The position numbers and the translations under genes were made by a program. From Streptomyces thermodiastaticus (GTDB lineage Bacteria > Actinomycetota > Actinomycetes > Streptomycetales > Streptomycetaceae), in contig NZ_BNBV01000033.1 of assembly GCF_014656135.1 (NCBI RefSeq), positions 1 through 61,463 on the forward strand: 61,463 bases of DNA, read 5' to 3'. This document shows positions 40,577 through 49,300 of the stretch, one piece after another. Every line of letters starts with the position of its first letter. Positions within the stretch are counted from its first letter, which is position 1. The notes under the pieces were generated by a model, which did no database searches, was not told where the DNA came from, and worked only from the letters and a program-made list of their open reading frames with translations.

Positions 40577-40945
40577 CCCTCGGGCGTGCTGGTCAGCAGC
40601 GCCTGGGCGTGACGGAGCACCAGCGGATCGTTGTCGACGCAGACGATGCGGGACTCGGGGGCGATGCGCTGGGCGACCTGGTGGGTGTTGTCGTAGGTGG
40701 GCAGTCCGGTGCCGATGTCGAGGAACTGGCGGATGCCGAGATCGCGGGCGACGAAGGTCACGGCACGGATCAGGTACTGGCGGGAGGCGCGGGCCATCGT
40801 CTCGATGGCGTGGGCGTGTGCGCGGTAGGCGTCGCCCGCGATCCGGTCGACCTCGTAGTTGTCCTTGCCGCCCGTCCAGTAGTTCCAGATGCCGGCCGAG
40901 TGCGGCACCGTCGTGTCGATCTGACAGCGCTTCCCGGTCTGGGGT
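40577..40945 (-). pseudogene. SAM-dependent methyltransferase (DUF574/Methyltransf_19), N-terminal remnant
   Basis: The minus strand encodes QIDTTVPHSAGIWNYWTGGKD, DAIETMARASRQYLIRAVTF-like helix, then FLDIGTGLPTYDNTHQVAQ and VCVDNDPLVLRHAQALLTST, the hallmark first ~110 residues of this actinobacterial family (~265 residues). After STPEG the frame enters sequence antisense to the ROK gene and similarity stops. There is also no start codon upstream of the IDTTVPHS segment in frame. So both ends are damaged. The breakpoint coincides with the end of the ROK gene. Confidence 0.78.
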
Positions 40946-41517
40946 GAGCAGGCCTTCTGCCATGGTGGACCTCTTGCCGTGCATCACGCGGCCGGAAGGC
41001 AACTTACCGTCAGCATGTGGCTGCGATACGTCAGTTGACGACGGCGGGCGGGGCGGCGGTGTCCGGCGGCCGGCGCGGGGGCGGGACCGTCCGCGCGGCG
41101 GGAGGTGCGAGCGGGCGGTCCCGCGGTGTCGGGCCGGTCCGCGGCCCGGGCACGGTTCGGTCGCGGCCCGGAAGCGGTCCGGCCCTGGTCGGTGCGGGCG
41201 ACGGCCCGGCCGTCCCCGGCGGCGTGTGCCGCGGACGCCCGGCCCGCCGGGAGCGGTTCTCGCTCACTCCTGACCTCCCGGAACGGCTGTCACAGCGGCA
41301 GTGTGCCACGCTCCCGACGACAGTGACAGGGTGATGCGAGTCTGCCTGAAATTATCAGAACGCCAGTTGCGAGCTGAGTGTGTGCCACATCATAGTGATC
41401 CGGGGAGCCGCCGCTCGGGCCCTCGTTCGGGTCTCACCACGGGCGCCGGCAGGGGAACTGACGGTCCGCCGGCTGCGGTGTCCCCACCGCATGCACGGAC
41501 TGCGAGGCGATACCTGG
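40946..41517. other. Intergenic region, promoter candidate only
   Basis: About 570 bp without a convincing gene; a 92-codon minus-strand Pro/Arg-rich frame at 41031-41309 (GTG start) was seen but not trusted. Between 41345 and 41400 the sequence is A/T-richer. TTGCGA at 41367-41372 and CATAGT at 41391-41396, 18 bp apart, could be a promoter for the RsbW-like gene. Confidence 0.4.
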
Positions 41518-42054
41518 ATGACCACCGTGACCGCTGGACAGCCGAACGCCGAGGGCGGCCCGGCCGGCCGTGCGCCTGCCGTTCTCACCGGGCCGCCCGG
41601 GACCCCCGGATGCGACACGGCCGCCGGTACGGCGCAAGCGACGCCCGAGCCGGTGCGTCTGCGGATCACGGTGCCCGCGGACCTCTCCTGGGCGCCGGCC
41701 CTCCGGCGTCTCGTCACCGCGCAGCTGGTCCGGCTGCCGCTGCCGGCCGACCGGTGCGACATCGCGGTGCCGGCCATGGACGAACTGTTCGCCGACGCGG
41801 TCACCCACGCGAGTAACGGTCCGCGCGACACCATCACCCTCACGGTGGAATGGAGCAACGGCACCCTGCGGGTGACGCTGGCGGACTCCTCGCCCGTCCT
41901 GCCGCAGCGCCGCACCGCCGGCACCGCCGCGGAAAGCGGACGGGGACTGGCCATCGTGGACGCGCTCGCCGACGACTGGGGCATGTCCCCGCCCGAGGCC
42001 GGCCGCCGCGGGGAGAGGGTGTGGTTCGCGCTGGGGGAAGGGAGGACGCGATGA
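41518..42054 (+). CDS. RsbW-like ATP-binding (anti-sigma type) protein
   Basis: A 178-residue protein whose residues ~45-175 form a GHKL ATPase fold of the Streptomyces anti-sigma/RsbW group. The N-box is MDELFADAVTHAS, where the usual Asn is Asp93. The G1 region is GRGLAIVDALADDWG. The first ~45 residues are Ala/Gly/Pro-rich linker. Such proteins phosphorylate STAS antagonists and bind sigma factors. The stop overlaps the DUF6624 start by ATGA. A STAS protein is encoded at 49301-49681 but is not close. The start could also be ATG 41491. Confidence 0.75.
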   Translation: MTTVTAGQPNAEGGPAGRAPAVLTGPPGTPGCDTAAGTAQATPEPVRLRITVPADLSWAPALRRLVTAQLVRLPLPADRCDIAVPAMDELFADAVTHASNGPRDTITLTVEWSNGTLRVTLADSSPVLPQRRTAGTAAESGRGLAIVDALADDWGMSPPEAGRRGERVWFALGEGRTR

Positions 42055-42785
42055 CCGCGTTTCCCGGCCCGGCCCTGTCCTGCCCGCCGCCGGCGGCCGG
42101 ATTCCCGGCCGCCGCACAGGGGACGGTCACCGAGCCGCGGCCCGCGACGGCGTCCGCGGCCGCCCCGGTACCCCGGGCCCGCGCCGCCGAGGACGGGCAG
42201 CCGGACGCCGGCGACCGGCCGGCCGGTGCCGTGCGCCCGGACGACGACGAGGAGACCCCCGGACCGGCACAGGCCGCCGGCCCCGGCGAGAGGCCCGGCC
42301 CCGCCGTGGCGGACGAGCTGATGCGCCGGGCGGAGCTGGACCGGCAGGCGACGCGGGCGGCCGGCACCAGCCCCACACCCGAATGCCGCCGCCGCCTCGC
42401 CGAGTGCCGCCGTGACAACGCCGCGGCCCTGGAGGCGATCGTGCGGCGGTACGGCTGGCCCGCCGTCGACGTCGTGGGCCCGGCCGCGTCGACCGCGGCG
42501 CTGATGATCCTGCTGCACGCCCCCGACCTGACGTTCCGGCTGCACTGCCGGGATCTGATCGAACAGGCTACCGCGGACGGCCGCGTCCCCGCCGTCCACT
42601 TCGCCTACATCGCCGACCACTGCGCCGTGGACCGGGGCGAACCGCAGTACTACGGGACCCGTGTCGATCCCGTCACCCTGCGCCCCTACCCGGTCCGGCG
42701 CCCGGAGACGGTCGACGAGCGCCGCCAGGACGTGGGGCTCGGCCCGCTCGAGGAGCAGATGCGGGCGCTGCGGCTGCGCCGCTGA
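42051..42785 (+). CDS. DUF6624-domain protein
   Basis: A 244-residue protein coupled to the RsbW-like gene by ATGA overlap. The first ~85 residues are low-complexity Ala/Pro/Asp. The domain then runs from ADELMRRAELDRQATR through RYGWPAVDVVG to AYIADHCAVDRGEPQYYGTR, the typical DUF6624 end. Function is unknown; the family is common in Streptomyces. Coupling to an anti-sigma-like ATPase suggests a regulatory or stress context. Confidence 0.8.
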   Translation: MTAFPGPALSCPPPAAGFPAAAQGTVTEPRPATASAAAPVPRARAAEDGQPDAGDRPAGAVRPDDDEETPGPAQAAGPGERPGPAVADELMRRAELDRQATRAAGTSPTPECRRRLAECRRDNAAALEAIVRRYGWPAVDVVGPAASTAALMILLHAPDLTFRLHCRDLIEQATADGRVPAVHFAYIADHCAVDRGEPQYYGTRVDPVTLRPYPVRRPETVDERRQDVGLGPLEEQMRALRLRR

Positions 42786-42889
42786 GCACGCGGCCGGAGC
42801 GGCGCCGGCGGCCGGGCGGCGGGTTTCGCCGGTCACCGGAGCGGTACCCGCGCCTCGGCCCAGCACGCCGTGCGGGAAGGGAGCAGGCC

Positions 42890-43174
42890 ATGCCCGAGCA
42901 CCGCCGGGACACACCCGGAACGAGTCGCGCGCCCGTCCCCCGGGACATGCCCGACCAGCAGGCCCGCCCGGACGAGGACCCCTGGGAGGCCGCCGAGACA
43001 GGCACGCGCCGGGCAGACGGCCCCGGCACCACGGCCGGCCAGGGCGACCGGGCCGGACCCGTCCCCGACGAGTCGCTGCCCGACACGGACGAGGCGGGCA
43101 CCGGGCGCCGGGGCGCACCGCGGGCCGCCACGGTCAACCCCGAACACCCCGTACCGGACGAGTCCCCCGGCTGA
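42890..43174 (+). CDS. Small acidic, probably disordered hypothetical protein
   Basis: A 94-residue protein rich in Pro, Asp, Glu, Arg and Gly with no hydrophobic core. The motif PVPDES occurs twice, near residue 58 and at the C-terminus. GGGAAGGGAG lies just before the ATG and codon use is coding-like. No family is recognised. It follows the DUF6624 gene by 104 bp and could be in the same transcript. Confidence 0.55.
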   Translation: MPEHRRDTPGTSRAPVPRDMPDQQARPDEDPWEAAETGTRRADGPGTTAGQGDRAGPVPDESLPDTDEAGTGRRGAPRAATVNPEHPVPDESPG

Positions 43175-43290
43175 CGACGGCTGCCCGGAGCGCCGTCGCC
43201 CGGAGCGCCGGGTGGTCGTCGTGCTCCCGCCCGCATTCCGGACCCCCGCCCCGGTGCGGGCGGCGCTCCCGGGGCGGCCGCTCAGGTCCT

Positions 43291-44322
43291 TCAGCCGACC
43301 TTGCGGCCCCGCAGCGGCTCGGTGGCCGCACCGTCGCCGTGGTGCAGACCGTCGAGGAGTTCCTGGACGGCTTCGATCGCCGTGCGCTGCGGATGCCAGC
43401 CCAGCTCCGTGTGCGCCCGGGTGCAGTCCAGCAGCGGGAGACGCAGCAGCGCGTCGAACAGATGCGGTGAGGCGGGCAGCAGACGCAGCCCCCACGCGGC
43501 GGCGATCGCCGAGCGCGCGGCACCGCGCGGCAGGTGCACCCGGCGCTGGACGCCCAGCAGCTCACCGAGCACCCGTGCGTCCAGCGGCGGGTCGGCGGCC
43601 AGGTTGAACGGACCGCGCACCTCGTGCCGCAGCGCCAGCTGACAGGCCCGGGCACCGTCGTCGGTGTGCAGGGCCTGCACCCGCAGTCCGGGGATGTCGG
43701 GCAGGAACGGCAGCAGCTCGGGCCGCGCCAGCGGCCCCGGCAGGAACCGGCCGCCGAAGATGCGCCGCTGCTCGCTCGCGGCCTCCCGTTTGAACAGGAA
43801 CCCGGGACGCAGCCGCACCACCCTGATGTCCGGGTGGTCCCGCTCGAAGATGTCCAGGGCCCGCTCCAGATAGGCCTTCTCCCGGGTGTAGGCGGCGTCC
43901 GGCCAGCCGTGGGTCGGCCAGGACTCGTCCACCGGACGGTCCTTCGGCCCCGGTGAGTAGGCACCGATGGACGAGGCGTGCACCAGCGTCGGCACCCGGG
44001 CGGCGGCCACCGCCTCGAACACCCGGATGCTGCCGAGGACATTGGTGCGCCAGGTCGCCGCCGGATCGTGCGTGGGCTGGAAGGCCCAGGCCAGATGGAT
44101 CACGGCGTCGGCGCCCGCGAACTGTCCGGCGAGCGAGGTCTCCTCCGAGGCGATGTCGACCGCGGACCACTCCGTCTTCGGCGGCGACCAGTCGGGGACC
44201 CGGCGGGCCAGGCCCCGGACGGTGCCGATGTCCGGGTCCTCGGACAGGAGGCGGACGACACTGGTCCCCACGTTGCCGGTGGCACCCGTGACGACGACCC
44301 TGTTGCCCGGTGCACTGCTCAC
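43291..44322 (-). CDS. NAD-dependent epimerase/dehydratase family protein
   Basis: A 343-residue extended SDR. The nucleotide motif is VVVTGATGNVGTSVVRLL at the N-terminus. ADAVIHLAW, VHASSIGAYSPG and the catalytic Tyr-x3-Lys in AYTREKAYLE follow. The C-terminal half contains LQALHTDDGARAC-type substrate-domain residues. GTG 44322 is preceded by GAGGAG at 9 bp. The substrate cannot be inferred; similar proteins are often near stress genes in Streptomyces. The next gene upstream, on the same strand, encodes a HAD phosphatase. Confidence 0.85.
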   Translation of the reverse strand: MSSAPGNRVVVTGATGNVGTSVVRLLSEDPDIGTVRGLARRVPDWSPPKTEWSAVDIASEETSLAGQFAGADAVIHLAWAFQPTHDPAATWRTNVLGSIRVFEAVAAARVPTLVHASSIGAYSPGPKDRPVDESWPTHGWPDAAYTREKAYLERALDIFERDHPDIRVVRLRPGFLFKREAASEQRRIFGGRFLPGPLARPELLPFLPDIPGLRVQALHTDDGARACQLALRHEVRGPFNLAADPPLDARVLGELLGVQRRVHLPRGAARSAIAAAWGLRLLPASPHLFDALLRLPLLDCTRAHTELGWHPQRTAIEAVQELLDGLHHGDGAATEPLRGRKVG

Positions 44323-44483
44323 CTTGGAACTCCTCTCGGCAGGGCTGGCGGACGCACCCCCGAGTACCCCCGCACCGCCGGATCCACCCGGCCGCAGGGC
44401 CGCCGCGACCCGCGGACGCTCCCGCCCGCGCTCGTCCGCCCCGCCGAGGGAGCCGGCGGCGCGGGCCGCGACCGGAGCCCCGT

Positions 44484-45140
44484 TCAGGCGAGCGGGCTGT
44501 CCGCCAGCTCGGCCAGCAGGTGCGCGGGATCGTCGTACACCGCGTCCGCGCCCGCCGCCATCAGATCGGCCCGCGGGATGCCGCCGCACAGCAGACCCAC
44601 ACAGCGCACGCCGGCCACGGCGCCTGCCCGCATGTCCCATACCGTGTCGCCCACGAACACCGCGCGCTCGGGGGGCACCCCGGCCAGCTCCAGGGCGCGT
44701 TCGACCGGTTCCGGCGCCGGCTTGCCCTGCCGCACGTCGTCGGAGGAGGCGGTGGCGTCCACGGCGTCGTCGGCGTCGAGGGCGCGGAGCAGCGCGCGCA
44801 GCTCCGGGCCGCTCGCCGAGGTGGCCAGGACCACCGTCCAGCCCTCCCGGTGCAGACGGCGCAGCAGCCGCCCCGCGTCGGCGAAGGCGGGCAGCCGGTC
44901 GAAGTACTGGGCGTACAGCGTGGTGTGGGCCGCGCTGATCCGGGCGTCCTCGCCGGTGTCGCGGTCCTCGCCGAGCAGGTGGCCGATCAGGTCGGCCGAA
45001 GTCAGGCCGACGGCGCGGTGGACGGCGTGCATCGGCACCCGGTGACCCGCCTGCCGGAAGGCTTCCCACCAGGTGACGACGTGGAGGTGGTTGGTGTCGA
45101 CGAGGGTTCCGTCGACGTCGAACACGGCGGCACGGTCCAT
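44484..45140 (-). CDS. HAD-family hydrolase
   Basis: A 218-residue haloacid dehalogenase-type phosphatase. Motif I is FDVDGTLVD with catalytic Asp8 and Asp10. Motif II is VVLATSASG, motif III the Lys of RQGKPAPEP, and motif IV VFVGDTVWDM. The cap domain is small and alpha-helical, as in beta-phosphoglucomutase relatives. Substrate unknown. It lies between the epimerase and the PHP protein, all three on the minus strand, with 104-161 bp gaps. Confidence 0.9.
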   Translation of the reverse strand: MDRAAVFDVDGTLVDTNHLHVVTWWEAFRQAGHRVPMHAVHRAVGLTSADLIGHLLGEDRDTGEDARISAAHTTLYAQYFDRLPAFADAGRLLRRLHREGWTVVLATSASGPELRALLRALDADDAVDATASSDDVRQGKPAPEPVERALELAGVPPERAVFVGDTVWDMRAGAVAGVRCVGLLCGGIPRADLMAAGADAVYDDPAHLLAELADSPLA

Positions 45141-45244
45141 CGGCGTCGTCCTCTCCTGCTGTCCGGTGACATGCTGTCCGGGACACTGTTCGCACGGCCC
45201 GTCACCCGCCGCTGCTCACCCGGGGTGTGCGGCCGGGTACCACG

Positions 45245-46282
45245 TCAGGCGCCGGCCGCGCCGGCCGGCAGGCGGCGCTCAAAGGCCCAGGCCAGCAGGT
45301 CGTCCACGGACCATGTGGTCACCACCCGGGCGGGCGGCACCCCGCACTCCTCGGCGCGGGCGCAGCCGTTGATCTGCCAGTCCAGCTGGCCGGGTGCGTG
45401 CGCGTCGGTGTCGACGGACAGCAGCACCCCCGCCTCCACGGCACGCCGCAGCAGCCGCCGGGGCGGGTCGAGGCGCTCGGGACGGCTGTTGATCTCCAGG
45501 GCGGTGCCGGTCTCGGCGCACGCGGCGAACACCTCGTCCGCGTCGAAGACGGACTCGGGCCGGCCCCGCCCGGTCAGCAGCCGTCCGGTGCAGTGGCCCA
45601 GCACGTCCGCGTGCGGGTTGCGCACGGCGGCCACCATGCGGCGGGTCATCGACCGCGCGTCCATGCGCAGCTGGGAGTGCACCGACACCACCACGACGTC
45701 GAGGCGCGCCAGCAGCTCCGGCTCCTGGTCGAGGGAGCCGTCCGGGAGGATGTCGCACTCGATGCCGGTCAGCAGCCGGAACGGCGCCCAGGTGTCGTTC
45801 AGCTCCGCGACCGTCCGCAGCTGCTCGCGCAGCCGGCCGGGGGACAGCCCGTGGGCCACGGTCAGCCGGGGCGAGTGGTCGGTGAGCACCGCCCACTCGT
45901 GGCCGAGGTCCGCGGCGGCCCGGCCCATCTCCTCGATCGGGCTGCCGCCGTCGGACCAGTCGGAGTGCAGATGGCAGTCACCGCGCAGCAGCGCCCGCAG
46001 CCGTGCCCCGGCGCCGGCTGCCGGGCCGCCCGCCTCGTCCTGGAGCTTGCGCAGATACCCGGGCACCTGCCCGGCCACCGCCTCCCGCACCACCTCGGCG
46101 GTCCGCGGTCCGACACCCTTCAGCGACTGAAGGGTTCCGGCCGCGGCACGCTCGGCGACCTCGCCGGCGGGCAGCGCGGACAGCACCCGCGAGGCCGTGC
46201 GGAAGGCACGCACGCGATACGTCGGCGCCTGGGACCGCTCCAGCAGGAACGCGATCCGGTCCAGTGCCTCGACGGGGTCCAT
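45245..46282 (-). CDS. PHP-domain protein with N-terminal HhH region (PolX-like, no polymerase core)
   Basis: A 345-residue protein. Residues 1-75 (ALDRIAFLLERS, RAFRTASRVL and LKGVGPRTAEVVREA) match the helix-hairpin-helix domain of DNA polymerase X. Residues ~105-335 are the PHP metal site: DCHLHSDWSDGG, LTDHSPR, GIECDI, VSVHSQ, GHCTGR and DTDAHAPG supply the expected His/Asp/Glu. The nucleotidyltransferase domain found in PolX is absent. It may be a DNA 3' end-processing or phosphoesterase enzyme. GGAGG is 6 bp before ATG 46282, so the longer frame is rejected. It is divergent from a SigB-type-promoted SDR gene. Confidence 0.85.
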   Translation of the reverse strand: MDPVEALDRIAFLLERSQAPTYRVRAFRTASRVLSALPAGEVAERAAAGTLQSLKGVGPRTAEVVREAVAGQVPGYLRKLQDEAGGPAAGAGARLRALLRGDCHLHSDWSDGGSPIEEMGRAAADLGHEWAVLTDHSPRLTVAHGLSPGRLREQLRTVAELNDTWAPFRLLTGIECDILPDGSLDQEPELLARLDVVVVSVHSQLRMDARSMTRRMVAAVRNPHADVLGHCTGRLLTGRGRPESVFDADEVFAACAETGTALEINSRPERLDPPRRLLRRAVEAGVLLSVDTDAHAPGQLDWQINGCARAEECGVPPARVVTTWSVDDLLAWAFERRLPAGAAGA

Positions 46283-46342
46283 GGCCACCTCCACCACCAG
46301 GGTGGACCCGGTCGGGGCGGGACGCACCGCACGGCGGCGGGG

Positions 46343-46368
46343 GTTTGCCCGGCACACCCCCCGGGTAC
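46343..46368 (+). promoter_or_regulatory. SigB-type stress promoter of the SDR gene
   Basis: GTTT (46343-46346) and GGGTAC (46363-46368) are 16 bp apart, fitting the Streptomyces SigB-group consensus GNNT-N14-16-GGGTAC/T. It ends 46 bp before the SDR ATG, so the leader would be about 40 nt. Confidence 0.7.
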
Positions 46369-46414
46369 TGCGGTGCCTCGTCCTGCGCACCGCCGCTGTG
46401 AGGAGGCGACCAGC

Positions 46415-47233
46415 ATGTCCGGCACCGGCACCTCACCCCCTGCCGCCGAGGTGGCCGTCGTCACCGGCTCCGACTCCGGCATCGGCCGCGCCACCGCCGT
46501 CCGGCTGGCCGCGGCGGGCATGGACGTCGGCATCACCTGGCACAGCGACGAGGCGGGCGCCGGACGGACCGCGCAGGAGGTGAGGGACCTCGGCCGCCGG
46601 GCGGCGGTCACCCGGATGGACCTGACCCGGCTCCCTGAGGCCGCCGACGCGGTCGACGAACTGGCCGACGCCCTCGGCGGCCGGATCGACGTGCTGGTCA
46701 ACGACGCGGGCACGGGCACCGCGACGCCCTTCCTGGAGCTTGGCCTCGACGAGGTGCGCCGGGTGCTGGACGTGGACCTGACCGGGCCGTTGCTGTGCGG
46801 GCAGAGGGCGGCCAGGCGGATGGTGGACCAGGGGGACGGCGGCCGCATCGTCAACGTCACCTCGGTGCACGAGCACCAGCCCCGGGTGGGTGCCGCCCCG
46901 TACTGCGCGGCCAAGGGCGGCCTCGGGCTGCTCACCCAGGTGATGGCGCTTGAGCTGGCCGAGCACGGCATCACCGTGAACGCCGTCGCCCCCGGCGAGA
47001 TCGCCACCCCGATGACCGGGCAGGAGGACGCCGACGTGCGCACCCGGCACCGCCCCGGTGTGCCGCTGGGCCGGCCCGGCGACGCCCGCGAGGTCGCCGC
47101 CGTGATCGCCTTCCTCGCCGGCCCCGACGCCTCCTATGTGACCGGGGCGTCCTGGAGCGTGGACGGCGGCATGCTGCGCATGGGACCGATGGCCGGCTCC
47201 CATCTGAGCGGCGACGAGTGGCGGCGTCCGTGA
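46415..47233 (+). CDS. Short-chain dehydrogenase/reductase (general-stress type)
   Basis: A 272-residue classical SDR. The cofactor motif is VVTGSDSGIGRATAVRLA, with TGxxxGxG. VLVNDAGTGTA replaces the usual NNAG by NDAG. The catalytic Ser precedes PYCAAKGG (Tyr-x3-Lys). The C-terminal ASYVTGASWSVDGGMLRMGP is a family hallmark. GAGGAGG is a strong ribosome site. A SigB-type promoter stands before it, so induction in osmotic or oxidative stress is likely. Substrate unknown; resembles glucose 1-dehydrogenase-like general stress proteins. Confidence 0.9.
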   Translation: MSGTGTSPPAAEVAVVTGSDSGIGRATAVRLAAAGMDVGITWHSDEAGAGRTAQEVRDLGRRAAVTRMDLTRLPEAADAVDELADALGGRIDVLVNDAGTGTATPFLELGLDEVRRVLDVDLTGPLLCGQRAARRMVDQGDGGRIVNVTSVHEHQPRVGAAPYCAAKGGLGLLTQVMALELAEHGITVNAVAPGEIATPMTGQEDADVRTRHRPGVPLGRPGDAREVAAVIAFLAGPDASYVTGASWSVDGGMLRMGPMAGSHLSGDEWRRP

Positions 47234-47360
47234 GCACACCCGCCCGGCTTGCCGCGGGAAGGACCTGGCCGGGCGGGTGTGCCGCGCCCGCCGGTCCCGT
47301 CGGCGCCGGCACCGCGCCGCAAACCGGAGTTACCGGACAGCACACCTTAGGGTGGAAGAC

Positions 47361-47600
47361 ATGACCGAAAGCGCGAGCCCCCACATCTCCCGGCCGCGGA
47401 TCAAGGTGTCCGGGGTGTACCCGGGCGACCCGCCGTTCCGCATCGTGGAGATCGACGGCGAAGTGGTGGGGGAGGCCAGGACCGTCACCGACGTCCTGGA
47501 GGCCGCCGCCGCGTTCGGCGTCAGGGTGCACGACCTGGACGACCCGGACACCGTGCGCTGGGTGGGCGGTGACAAGTTCACCTGGACACCCCGCCGGTAG
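47361..47600 (+). CDS. Small conserved Streptomyces hypothetical protein
   Basis: A 79-residue protein with a compact, coding-like sequence: PRIKVSGVYPGDPPFRIVEI, GEVVGEARTVTDVLEAAAAF and VRWVGGDKFTW. No named domain is recognised. It has no signal or membrane segment. GGTGGAAGAC precedes the ATG. It follows the SDR by 127 bp on the same strand and is bounded by a strong terminator. Confidence 0.75.
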   Translation: MTESASPHISRPRIKVSGVYPGDPPFRIVEIDGEVVGEARTVTDVLEAAAAFGVRVHDLDDPDTVRWVGGDKFTWTPRR

Positions 47601-47700
47601 GCGGGGCGCCGCCCGCGCGTCTCCGCAGCGCCCGCGCCCGCGGCCGGCGTACCCGGGCGGGGTCGCGGTGGGCCGGATGCCGCCGGACGGCACGCACGAG

Positions 47701-47742
47701 CACGGCCCCGGGGACCGTGAACGCCGGGTCCCCGGGGCCGTG
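47701..47742. terminator. Bidirectional terminator between convergent genes
   Basis: A perfect 16-bp stem (CACGGCCCCGGGGACC and complement) with a 10-nt loop lies between the small hypothetical gene and the glucanase gene, which converge here. Confidence 0.9.
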
Positions 47743-47762
47743 CCGTCTGCCGGACGGGATGC

Positions 47763-49016
47763 TCAGCCGACCGTCCACTTCTGGTTGGCGTTGCCGCTGC
47801 AGCTCCAGATCTGCAGCGGGGTGCCGTTGGCCGGGTTGTTGTCCTTCACGTCAAGGCACTTGTCCGCCTGCGGGTTGACGATGTCGTGCGCGTCGGTGAC
47901 GACCCACTTCTGGTTCGGGCCGCCGGTGCAGTCCCACAGCTGGACCGGGGTGCCGTCCGCGGTGCCGTTGTCCTTCACGTCCAGGCACTTGCCCAGCGCG
48001 CGCAGGGTGCCGTCGGAGCCGACCGTCCACTGCTGGGCGGCGGTGCCGTTGCAGTCGTAGAGCTGGACCGGGGTGCCGTTGGCGGAGTTCGCGGCGGCCA
48101 CGTCGACACACTTGCCGGCCAGGCCGCGGATCGCCGTGCCGGTGGCCGTGTTGCTCGTGGTGACCGAGACCGAGTCGACCACCAGCTGCTGCGGGAAGGA
48201 GGTGGAACCGTCCGGGTCACCGGGCCAGTCGCCGCCCACCGCGAGGTTCAGGATGAGGAAGAACGGCTTGTTGAACACCCAGGTCTTGCCGCCCAGGTCG
48301 GCCGGGGTGCGGCGCTGGTAGACGTTGCCGTCCACCGACCAGGTGATGGAGTCCGGGGCCCAGTCGACGGCGAAGGTGTGGAAGTCGTCGGCGAAGGCCT
48401 GGCCGTTCGGCAGGGAGTAGGGGGCGCCGATGCCGCCCGAGCCGGAGTAGCCCGGGCCGTGGATGGTGCCGTGCACCGTGGACGGCTCGTATCCGACGTT
48501 CTCCATGACGTCGATCTCGCCGGAGTTCGGCCAGCCCACGTCACCGATGTCGGTGCCCAGCATCCAGAACGCCGGCCACATGCCCTGGCCCCGCGGGATC
48601 TTCATCCGGGCCTCGACGTGACCGTACTGCGCGGCGAACTTCCCGGAGGTGTTCAGCCGGGCCGAGGTGTACTGGCACGTGCCGTACCAGCACTGGTAGT
48701 TGCCGGGGTTCTCGCGCTTGGCGGTGATGACCAGGTGACCCTGGCCGTCCAGGGCCGCGTTGTTCGTGCCCGAGGTGTAGTACTGCCGCTCGTGGTTGTT
48801 GACGTTGTCCCCGGTCTCCATCTGCCACTTGGAGCCGTCGACGGGCGAACCCGCGGGCCCGTCGAAGGTGTCGGAGAACGTCGTCACCTCCGCGGCGGCG
48901 GAGGAGGTGCTGCTCGTCGGTGCCGCCGCCTGGGCGGGCCCGGCCAGGGCGGACCCGGCGAGCACGGCGGACAGGGCGGTGAGCAGACATCTGCGGAGAA
49001 GGCGTGGGCTGGCCAC
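47763..49016 (-). CDS. Secreted GH16 beta-glucanase with ricin-type carbohydrate-binding domain
   Basis: A 417-residue secreted enzyme. Residues 1-30 are a signal peptide (LLRRCLLTALSAVLAGSALA, cleaved near AQA). Residues ~45-285 are GH16 with the active-site motif GEIDVMENVG: Glu167 nucleophile, Asp169, Glu172 acid/base. It likely cuts beta-1,3- or mixed beta-1,3-1,4-glucans. Residues ~290-417 are a CBM13/ricin B domain with three QxW repeats (AQQWTV, NQKWVV, NQKWTV). GTG 49016 has GGAAGGGAA upstream. A good promoter lies 75-103 bp before it. Confidence 0.93.
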   Translation of the reverse strand: MASPRLLRRCLLTALSAVLAGSALAGPAQAAAPTSSTSSAAAEVTTFSDTFDGPAGSPVDGSKWQMETGDNVNNHERQYYTSGTNNAALDGQGHLVITAKRENPGNYQCWYGTCQYTSARLNTSGKFAAQYGHVEARMKIPRGQGMWPAFWMLGTDIGDVGWPNSGEIDVMENVGYEPSTVHGTIHGPGYSGSGGIGAPYSLPNGQAFADDFHTFAVDWAPDSITWSVDGNVYQRRTPADLGGKTWVFNKPFFLILNLAVGGDWPGDPDGSTSFPQQLVVDSVSVTTSNTATGTAIRGLAGKCVDVAAANSANGTPVQLYDCNGTAAQQWTVGSDGTLRALGKCLDVKDNGTADGTPVQLWDCTGGPNQKWVVTDAHDIVNPQADKCLDVKDNNPANGTPLQIWSCSGNANQKWTVG

Positions 49017-49090
49017 GGCGTTCCCTTCCGTACGGCGGCCCTGACAGGGGCACGCCAAACCGTGATGGGGGGTGGATGTGACGGTCCTTG

Positions 49091-49119
49091 ATTTAAGAAG
49101 TGAAGTAAGGCCCCGTCAA
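49091..49119 (-). promoter_or_regulatory. Strong vegetative-type promoter of the glucanase gene
   Basis: On the minus strand, TTGACG (49119-49114) and TTAAAT (49096-49091) are exactly 17 bp apart in an A/T-rich patch. The transcript start would be near 49085, giving a ~69-nt leader before the GTG. Confidence 0.75.
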
Positions 49120-49300
49120 GTCCTTGGTCCAGACCGCAGGCCGGAAGCGGCTGTGGGGAACGGCGACAGGCGCCGCCCGTGCCGCCGGGCCGCGAGCGGC
49201 GCCGGCCCAAAAGCCGCCGGGCCGGCCGGGCGGGCAAGACGCCGCTCGGTGTGCCGCGTCCCGGCCGGCCTGAGCGCCCGCCGGGACGAGACCTGCGAGG

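Noticed and set aside
41031..41309. Minus-strand 92-codon Pro/Arg-rich frame
   Set aside because: GTG start without a ribosome site and no recognisable family; composition is like random GC-rich sequence.
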